Part shown: positions 7,556 to 12,636 of the stretch, piece after piece | How the letters are laid out: each line of letters begins with the position of its first letter | Position numbering within the stretch: the first letter of the stretch is position 1 | IMG/VR virus record: IMGVR_UViG_3300030419_004218 | Location: 1 to 29,375 of that record | Strand: one strand, 5' to 3' | From: a virus | DNA: 29,375 bases | Program-made: the position numbers and the translations under genes | The notes under the pieces: model-generated | What the model saw: the letters and a program-made list of their open reading frames with translations, nothing else | Database searches by the model: none | What the model was told of the DNA's origin: nothing

Positions 7556-7900
7556 ATGATGGAACTACTACTATTCGTTCTCATAGCCTACGGACTAACA
7601 CAAATTTTAGTCTACAGCGACATGCCCATAATAAAAAAGTTACGCCCTAAGAAGACCTCCTGTAAGGGCTACGGCAAGGTTTTTCATTGCCCTATGTGTA
7701 TGGGTTTCCATGTCGGGTGGTTTTTGCTCTTGCTTTCTCCTTGGACTGAACTATTTACATTTGACGTAAGTATTGCTAATGCTTTGTTGCTTGGCTGTCT
7801 TTCATCTGCCACCTCCTATGTTCTAAACATGGTATTTGGAGATGAAGGAATCAAAGTCAGGCATAGTTATAAACACGACAACTTTTATGGAGAGGAATGA
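7556..7900 (+). CDS. Small polytopic membrane protein with a CPMC motif
   Basis: 114 residues. Hydrophobic segments lie at about 3-21, 50-62 and 73-95, and a C-x2-C motif in the loop before the second one (HCPMCMGFHVGW, Cys45/Cys48). The CPMC-x-GF pattern next to a membrane helix resembles small phage and bacterial membrane proteins of the DUF1360 type, a tentative family match from memory. Metal or redox use of the Cys pair is inference. AGGAAG precedes the tandem ATGATG start. The stop TGA overlaps the ATG of the 21-residue microORF, so the two are translationally coupled. A copy of ACTATTTA lies inside the coding region (7750-7757), probably by chance. Confidence 0.75.
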   Translation: MMELLLFVLIAYGLTQILVYSDMPIIKKLRPKKTSCKGYGKVFHCPMCMGFHVGWFLLLLSPWTELFTFDVSIANALLLGCLSSATSYVLNMVFGDEGIKVRHSYKHDNFYGEE

Positions 7901-7965
7901 TGAACAACTACCTAACTAGCAAATGGGGTCTCCAGCCTGTTCGTTTATGCTGTAAGGGATCATAA
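7900..7965 (+). CDS. 21-residue microORF coupled to the CPMC membrane protein
   Basis: ATG at 7900 overlaps the preceding TGA by one base, with GAGAGGAA immediately upstream as a strong Shine-Dalgarno. It encodes MNNYLTSKWGLQPVRLCCKG plus a final Ser, ends TAA 7963-7965, and is followed within six bases by a terminator stem. The start signal and operon position are as good as those of accepted genes. The product is too short for any family call. It may be a real microprotein or the remnant of a longer gene. Confidence 0.4.
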   Translation: MNNYLTSKWGLQPVRLCCKGS

Positions 7966-7970
7966 CTCGC

Positions 7971-7991
7971 GCGGGTGATGCCCGCTTTTTT
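7971..7991 (+). terminator. Rho-independent terminator after the packaging/portal block
   Basis: Stem GCGGG 7971-7975, loop TGATG, stem CCCGC 7981-7985, then six T (7986-7991). It ends the transcription unit that starts near 1763. Confidence 0.85.
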
Positions 7992-8011
7992 ACTTTGAGA
8001 GAACAACAAAA

Positions 8012-8263
8012 ATGAAACTAACAAAAGCAAAACTAAAAGAATTAATTAAAGAGGAAATTGCTTCTACCATCGAAGCAGAAAGAGTCGTCAATTTTATCAA
8101 AGACCACCCACCCGTACACGCAGAACTTGTGTATCAAGATGATGGTTCTATAAAAATTAAAGTTGTCTCAAGGGTATATAACGTCAACACCCGCAAATCG
8201 AGCCAAGAAGTCAAATACATTGAACCCACTATGCGCGCAGCAAGAAGGTATCTGGAATATTAA
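8012..8263 (+). CDS. Small protein with the recurring MKLTK...LIKEE N-terminal leader (copy 3)
   Basis: 83 residues. Residues 1-16 (MKLTKAKLKELIKEEI) match the other leader copies with conservative I-to-L changes. The body (VNFIKDHPPVHAELVYQDD, then GSIKIKVVSRVYNV) looks like a small alpha/beta fold unrelated to the other three bodies. Both L8-K9-E10 and I12-K13-E14 fit the gp21 cleavage rule. It begins just after the terminator, and its stop is one base before the protease ATG, so it is made together with the enzyme proposed to cut it. No ACTATTTA element is seen upstream. Confidence 0.75.
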   Translation: MKLTKAKLKELIKEEIASTIEAERVVNFIKDHPPVHAELVYQDDGSIKIKVVSRVYNVNTRKSSQEVKYIEPTMRAARRYLEY

Positions 8264-8264
8264 A

Positions 8265-8870
8265 ATGAAACTACTACGAGAATACTACGAACTATGTGAA
8301 GGCGGCGTATGCCAAGACCTTCTCACCGAAGACGAAAAGCGTTTCGTTTCCAATGGTGGGATGATGTTGTCAGGCAAACTCCAAGAAGCCGACGTCCAAA
8401 ACGGAAATGGTCGTGTCTACCCTTATAAGGTTTTGATGAGAGAAGTCCAAAACTACAAAAAACTTGTAAAAGAAAACAGAGCGCTTGGCGAACTAGATCA
8501 TCCAGATGATTCCGTAATCAACTTGAAGAACGCTTCACATATGGTCACGGACATTTGGATGGAAGACAAATCTGTTATGGGCAAAGTCAAGGTTCTCAAC
8601 ACCCCATCAGGGCAGGTTCTAAAGTCTCTTGTAGAATCAGGTGTCAAACTTGGCATCTCTTCTCGCGGCATGGGCTCTGTGTCCGAAGCCGCTGGAAATG
8701 TTGTTGTCCAAGAAGACTTCCAGCTTATTTGCTTTGACTTTGTGTCAGAGCCTTCAACCCCAAATGCTTTTATGATGCGAGAAGCAAAAGAGTTCAAGAA
8801 CCAAGTGTTCACAAAAGCTGACCGCATCAACAGATTATTAAATGAGGTCTTAAAGGATGAAGATCACTGA
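8265..8870 (+). CDS. gp21: Prohead core protease (T4 gp21-like)
   Basis: 201 residues from ATG 8265. An in-frame ATG at 8163 lies inside the preceding gene and is rejected, since the preceding gene continues to 8263. It is a serine protease that matures the prohead by cutting scaffold, capsid and internal proteins after (L/I)-x-E. The family pattern is visible: GKLQEADVQNGNGRVYP (37-53), ALGELDHP with catalytic His79, DIWMEDKSVMGKVKVL, and GISSRGMGSV with the Ser132/133 nucleophile, then FDFVSEPSTPNAF (about 157-169) with a candidate acidic residue Asp158. Length is close to T4 gp21. Its 3' end overlaps the next motif protein by 14 bases. Confidence 0.93.
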   Translation: MKLLREYYELCEGGVCQDLLTEDEKRFVSNGGMMLSGKLQEADVQNGNGRVYPYKVLMREVQNYKKLVKENRALGELDHPDDSVINLKNASHMVTDIWMEDKSVMGKVKVLNTPSGQVLKSLVESGVKLGISSRGMGSVSEAAGNVVVQEDFQLICFDFVSEPSTPNAFMMREAKEFKNQVFTKADRINRLLNEVLKDEDH

Positions 8871-9504
8871 ATCTCGTTTAAAAGAGATAATAAAAGAAGA
8901 AGTTGATCTTGCCCTTAATGAAAAAAGTTATGCCGGCAAAGTTATTGATTTTTTAAAATCTTTGGCTCCTCCTGGCGAAGACTTAGAGATTTCAAAAACA
9001 AAAAAACCTGAAGACTCTGCTTCACCAATCGATTATGGACGCGAGATTTCTTACGCACCATCCCCAATATCACCGGAAGATTTGGTGATCAAAGAGCCAC
9101 CAGAAGACTCTTCATCACCCGCCCCTCCCTCGCCAGCCTACAATATATCTGACAAATTTAACCTTCGTTTTGCAAATACGCTTTATGATTCTTGGAAATC
9201 TAAGCGTGCAAATAAATCAAAAGATCGAGATATTTTTATTAATGATTTAAGCCTGTTTATAAATTTTGTTGCTCCATATTTACCATCTTATTATGTCAAG
9301 GAAGGATTTAAAATAGAAAAAATGTTTGATAGAGGCGAGTTTGTTGCTAGAAAACATGAGATAGAAAAAGCTTGGAAAAACGTTTCCCCCGAAGACCAAC
9401 GAGCAATTAACAGAATCTATACAGCCACCCAGGCAACCCAAGGACGCAAAAATAATATTTTGCTTCATATATTAAAAAACATAACAAAACGGGAAGATAA
9501 ATGA
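8857..9504 (+). CDS. Protein with the recurring MKITE...IIKEE leader, Pro-rich linker and helical domain (copy 4)
   Basis: 215 residues in three parts: leader MKITESRLKEIIKEEV (1-16) shared with the proteins at 123, 2333 and 8012; a Pro/Ser/Glu-rich linker (about 48-95, including SSSPAPPSPAYN); and a helical basic C-terminal domain (about 96-215, with RFANTLYDSWKSKRANKSKD and a long helical end). L8-K9-E10 and I12-K13-E14 both fit gp21 cleavage. It starts inside the protease gene and overlaps the next gene by four bases. It is the largest leader-bearing protein and the best candidate for an internal head protein or packaged effector. Function of the C-terminal domain is unknown. The coding sequence is visibly AT-richer than its neighbours, possibly a sign of separate origin. 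Confidence 0.78.
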   Translation: MKITESRLKEIIKEEVDLALNEKSYAGKVIDFLKSLAPPGEDLEISKTKKPEDSASPIDYGREISYAPSPISPEDLVIKEPPEDSSSPAPPSPAYNISDKFNLRFANTLYDSWKSKRANKSKDRDIFINDLSLFINFVAPYLPSYYVKEGFKIEKMFDRGEFVARKHEIEKAWKNVSPEDQRAINRIYTATQATQGRKNNILLHILKNITKREDK

Positions 9505-9932
9505 ACAAATCACAACTCAAAAAACTACTGAAGCCAGTAGTAAAAGAATGCATCCAAGAAGTCCTCATAGAAGAAGGTCTTCTTACAGAGGTAGTATCTC
9601 AGGTTACTGCTGGCTTAACAAAACAGCCAATAGTCGAGAACAAGCCAAAGAAAAAAAACGACAACCTATTTAATGAAGACCTGCAAATGAAGCGCAAGTC
9701 CAAAGAGGCAAACAAAAAACTACAAGAACATCGTAAAAAGTTATTGGATTCAATCGGTGGTGATGCTTACAACGGAGTCGATCTATTCGAGGGCACAGAG
9801 CCAATGAGAGAATCAGGAACCCCAGGGTCACCACATAGGCCAAATGTCCTAGGCGACGATCCAAACGATGCAGGCGTAGATATCAGTTCCCTCGTTGGAA
9901 ATGCAAGCAAAGTTTGGAAGGCACTCAAATAG
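9501..9932 (+). CDS. Small basic phage protein next to the protease, possible prohead core protein
   Basis: 143 residues. The N-terminus MNKSQLKKLLKPVVKECIQE is another Lys-rich amphipathic helix but not an exact copy of the leader. It is followed by VLIEEGLLTEVV, which contains two L-x-E sites (L-I-E and L-T-E). The middle is Lys/Asn-rich with a helical segment (KRKSKEANKKLQEHRKKLLD), and the end is Gly/Pro/Asp-rich. I recall similar short proteins in distant T4-type marine phages, without a known role. Gene order and cleavage sites make a prohead-core role possible. It overlaps the upstream gene by four bases. Confidence 0.7.
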   Translation: MNKSQLKKLLKPVVKECIQEVLIEEGLLTEVVSQVTAGLTKQPIVENKPKKKNDNLFNEDLQMKRKSKEANKKLQEHRKKLLDSIGGDAYNGVDLFEGTEPMRESGTPGSPHRPNVLGDDPNDAGVDISSLVGNASKVWKALK

Positions 9933-9940
9933 GATTAACG

Positions 9941-10189
9941 ATGAGCAAACGCAAAGGCGCCCATGTTGTAGTAAGAGAAAGAGAATGTCGTGGAAACCAC
10001 GAAAGAATGATTCGCAAGTTCATTAAGAAATGCAAGAAAGCGAAAATCTTAGATCAAGTTAGGGAAAGAAGATACTTCAAGAAGCCTTCTGATGTAAAGC
10101 GACATAAAAGAGAAGCAGCCATCCGTCGCCAACGCCGAGATGTAGCAAAGCAAAAGAGATTGCAAGCCAAGCGTGAAAGAAATAGTTAG
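9941..10189 (+). CDS. rpsU: Phage-encoded ribosomal protein bS21
   Basis: 82 residues from ATG 9941, preceded by AGGA at 9931-9934 overlapping the upstream stop. An in-frame ATG at 9914 would start inside the upstream gene and is less likely. The protein follows bacterial S21: a short beta start (HVVVRERE), helix with RMIRKFIKKCKKAKILDQVRERRYFKKPSD, compared with the E. coli pattern [26 protein letters not shown], then a Lys/Arg-rich C-terminal helix. bS21 sits on the small ribosomal subunit near the anti-Shine-Dalgarno and helps initiation. Phage copies are known in marine phages such as pelagiphages. A copy among late head genes may favour phage mRNA on host ribosomes; that role is inference. 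Confidence 0.9.
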   Translation: MSKRKGAHVVVRERECRGNHERMIRKFIKKCKKAKILDQVRERRYFKKPSDVKRHKREAAIRRQRRDVAKQKRLQAKRERNS

Positions 10190-10190
10190 G

Positions 10191-10198
10191 ACTATTTA
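10191..10198 (+). promoter_or_regulatory. Candidate late promoter element ACTATTTA (copy 2)
   Basis: Exact octamer two bases after the bS21 stop, starting 38 bases before the ATG at 10229. It opens the fibre/surface-protein cluster. Confidence 0.5.
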
Positions 10199-10228
10199 TT
10201 ACGAAGAAGACAAATACGGAGGTTTCTT

Positions 10229-10645
10229 ATGGCTGAGTTTAAAAAATCTTGGAGAGCCGAAGTAGGCTTAAATCATGTGCCTGCATATCAGGTTAGTGGA
10301 AGACCATTTGCTAGTGGCTCAATCGATGCTTCGGTATCTGGTGGACATAAGGTAGAATTTCCATATATTACTAGATGGATCTATGTTGCTAACCACGGAT
10401 CCACAGCTTGTAGAGTAGGCTACTCACAGAATGGAGTTTTAGGCTCCAACTATCTTAGGGTTGCTCAGACCGACAACGACGCCAACTCGGCCCCTGCAAC
10501 TATTAGATTGGAAGTTAAGGTTTCAGAACTTTGGCTATCTGGTTCTGATAGTGTTGATGTGATGGCTGGTCTTACTACTGTTCCCATATCAAGAGTTAGT
10601 GGCTCAACTGGTCCAAGTTGGTCGGGCTCATCTGGAGTAGGCTAA
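10229..10645 (+). CDS. Small virion-type protein, unknown function
   Basis: 138 residues, soluble and beta-rich: SWRAEVGLNHVPAYQVSGRP near the N-terminus, FPYITRWIYVANHG in the middle, VKVSELWLSGSDSVDVMAGL later, and a Ser/Gly-rich end (SGSTGPSWSGSSGVG). The composition (Gly, Ser, Val, few Lys) matches exported or virion surface proteins. I recall similar proteins next to capsid genes in marine T4-like phages but no assigned role. It has a strong GGAGG Shine-Dalgarno, sits first behind ACTATTTA and is followed after three bases by a fibre-like gene, so a decoration or fibre-base role is possible. Confidence 0.7.
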   Translation: MAEFKKSWRAEVGLNHVPAYQVSGRPFASGSIDASVSGGHKVEFPYITRWIYVANHGSTACRVGYSQNGVLGSNYLRVAQTDNDANSAPATIRLEVKVSELWLSGSDSVDVMAGLTTVPISRVSGSTGPSWSGSSGVG

Positions 10646-10648
10646 CCG

Positions 10649-11293
10649 ATGGCTCAGTTTCGTTGGGCATATGTAAGTTGTCCTGATGATCCAGTTACTA
10701 TCGCTGGACCAACAGGTTCTTTGCAATTTCTAACCGGACCTGCTGCTTTAAGCGGCTCTTCAAATTTAATTTTTAATTCTTCCAGCAACACATTATATGT
10801 TACTGGAACCCTTTTAGTTTCTGGTACCATTAGTGCTAGTAGTTTTGTCGTAAATCAGACCGATACTGTTTCTGGATCTACCATATTTGGAAATAGTAAT
10901 GATGACACTCACCAAATTACTGGTAGCTTTTTTGTTGGCAAAGTATCAGAAGCACCAACATTTCAAGTTGTTCCAGATTTAAGCCAATCAATAACATATG
11001 GAATGAGACATACCTATAGAAGCATAACAACTTCTGGACAAACCTCTTCCACAGGTGATTATATTATTGGTTTTGGAGGTAGCGGTACACTACAATTTAG
11101 ATTACATTCAGCATCTGTTCACAATTCTGGAGCCATATTGGTTCTTAAAGATGAGTTATCAAGTCGCACTGGTCAGATTGTAATTTCTGCTTCAACTGGC
11201 GAAACAATAGATAACAATGGTGCCTATGGTCTAACTGGTTCTGCTCCCGCTATTTCTCTTTATTCAAATGGTGCTAACTGGTTCGTGTTCTAA
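10649..11293 (+). CDS. Short fibre-like protein with the shared C-terminal domain
   Basis: 214 residues, rich in Ser, Thr, Gly and Asn with short beta-strand repeats typical of trimeric phage fibres (SGSSNLIFNSSSNTLYVTG, LLVSGTISASSF). The segment SGSTIFGNSNDDTHQITGS is nearly repeated in the next gene (SGSTIFGDTNNDTHHFTGS). The last 60 residues (AILVLKDELSSRTGQIVIS, then TGETIDNNGAYG, ending SNGANWFVF) match the C-terminal domain of the proteins at 11309, 12637 and 15089. It is the smallest member of this set, with almost no shaft, and could be a short fibre or a chaperone-like cap. No Cys-rich or enzymatic motif. Confidence 0.75.
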   Translation: MAQFRWAYVSCPDDPVTIAGPTGSLQFLTGPAALSGSSNLIFNSSSNTLYVTGTLLVSGTISASSFVVNQTDTVSGSTIFGNSNDDTHQITGSFFVGKVSEAPTFQVVPDLSQSITYGMRHTYRSITTSGQTSSTGDYIIGFGGSGTLQFRLHSASVHNSGAILVLKDELSSRTGQIVISASTGETIDNNGAYGLTGSAPAISLYSNGANWFVF

Positions 11294-11308
11294 TAGGGAG
11301 GTTATTGA

Positions 11309-12544
11309 ATGGCTTATAACCTTCTCTCTGGAACAATTGTAGCAAACGAACAAGTTGTTTTCAAGCCTTCTGAAAATGGGGGCGCACACTCTAACGCCAT
11401 TGTTGGTGAGTTTCATGGTGATGGAACTTATCTCACAAATGTCTCACGAGTTGTCTCAAACGCCACCCCCGACTATGTGCTTACAGTTGGGGCAAATGCA
11501 GATAGCTTGGTTGGAGAACCAAACTTACAATTTAACGGATCCCGTCTCTATATTAATGGAAATATAGAGGCCACCGCCCTAAAGCTATCTTCGCTTTCTG
11601 CCGGACAAGCCACCACCTCTTCGTTTCTTGCTCTTGACGACAATAATAATGTTGTACTTACTTCATCAGCAGGTGGTCCAGACTATGCGATAGCCCAGGG
11701 ACCAATAAACTCTCTACAATTTCATTCAAGTCCTGGCGATATAAGTGGTTCTGAAAACATTACATTTTCAAGCAATACTTTAAATATTAACGGGGCGTTG
11801 GATGTCACCACAGGAGCCACAATAGGTGGGTCAATCTCGCTTTCTAGCAGCACAGGAATAACAATAACCGGCTCACTTGTGCCATCTGGCTCCACCGTAT
11901 TCAGTTTAGGCACTGCCGACAATCGTTGGAATGAACTTTATGTTGGCACGGGTTCGGTACACCTAGGTCCCGATTGTACACTAAGTTCAACCTCGGATGG
12001 GGTTCTGTTTAATAAAACCCTACATGTCTCAGGAAACCTTGTTGTGTCTGGAAATGTAGAGGCTCACGGTTTTGATATTGTCCAGACAAACCTTATTGAA
12101 ATAAACCAATCTGGTTCTACAATATTTGGGGATACAAATAACGACACCCACCACTTTACTGGATCTGTTTCTGTGTTCTCTTCCAGTACAGATCTGTTTG
12201 CCGTAGATGCCGAGAACAAAACAACAAAAATAAATACTGGTTTGACTCTCAATAGAGTCGCCGTAACATCAAACTATTCTGTGCTAAAATCAGACTACTA
12301 TATTGGCATAAATACATCTACTCCAAGCGCCATAATCACTGCAAGTTTACCAAACGCAAACACCCTCAACAGCGGTCAGACCTTTGTTTTCAAGGATGAG
12401 GGCGGCGCCTCAAATACTTACAATATCGTAATTGTGGCAGATTCGGGTCAAACAATCGACAATCAAAATAAAGTAATTTTAGAGTCTCCTTATGCTTCTT
12501 TAATGGTTTATACGGACGGGGCGTCCAAGTTCTTCATTACTTGA
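11309..12544 (+). CDS. Fibre-like protein with the shared C-terminal domain
   Basis: 411 residues. It begins MAYNLLSGTIVANEQVVF, close to the start of the 15089 product (MAYNVLKGSVQFINSD), so the two also share an N-terminal attachment segment. FHGDGTYLTNVS is the GDGxxLxNv motif common in phage fibre shafts. Middle repeats such as SGNLVVSGNVEAHGF, SGSTIFGDTNNDTHHFTGS and YIGINTSTPSA follow. The C-terminus (SGQTFVFKDEGGASN, then IVADSGQTIDNQ, SPYASLMVYTDGASKFFIT) is the shared domain. GGGAGG Shine-Dalgarno sequence upstream. Likely trimeric; whether it sits on tail or head cannot be told from sequence. Confidence 0.8.
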   Translation: MAYNLLSGTIVANEQVVFKPSENGGAHSNAIVGEFHGDGTYLTNVSRVVSNATPDYVLTVGANADSLVGEPNLQFNGSRLYINGNIEATALKLSSLSAGQATTSSFLALDDNNNVVLTSSAGGPDYAIAQGPINSLQFHSSPGDISGSENITFSSNTLNINGALDVTTGATIGGSISLSSSTGITITGSLVPSGSTVFSLGTADNRWNELYVGTGSVHLGPDCTLSSTSDGVLFNKTLHVSGNLVVSGNVEAHGFDIVQTNLIEINQSGSTIFGDTNNDTHHFTGSVSVFSSSTDLFAVDAENKTTKINTGLTLNRVAVTSNYSVLKSDYYIGINTSTPSAIITASLPNANTLNSGQTFVFKDEGGASNTYNIVIVADSGQTIDNQNKVILESPYASLMVYTDGASKFFIT

Positions 12545-12567
12545 TTTCTATATGTAAAATAGGGCAC

Positions 12568-12575
12568 TAAATAGT
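12568..12575 (-). promoter_or_regulatory. ACTATTTA octamer on the minus strand
   Basis: TAAATAGT on the + strand is the exact reverse complement of the candidate promoter element. It is the only intergenic copy in reverse orientation. On the + strand the overlapping CTAAATAG is partly similar to the T4 late TATAAATA box, so it might instead serve the 12637 gene. Function unresolved. Confidence 0.25.
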
Positions 12576-12580
12576 AGTAG

Positions 12581-12608
12581 AATGAGGGGTACTTTTGTGT
12601 CCCTCATT
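12581..12608 (+). terminator. Terminator-like hairpin after the 11309 fibre gene
   Basis: Perfect stem AATGAGGG 12581-12588 with CCCTCATT 12601-12608, 12-base T/G-rich loop, followed by GTCATTTT, a weak T-run. Probably a terminator or attenuator before the 783-residue repeat protein. Confidence 0.55.
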
Positions 12609-12636
12609 GTCATTTTCCATAGGAGGATTTTTATAA

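Noticed and set aside
7750-7757. ACTATTTA inside the membrane protein gene
   Set aside because: It lies mid-gene, about 150 bases from the next start and upstream of a terminator; probably chance within coding sequence.
8163-8264. Earlier ATG (8163) as start of the prohead protease
   Set aside because: It adds 34 residues encoded inside the upstream leader gene with no family resemblance; ATG 8265 directly after the upstream stop is more natural.
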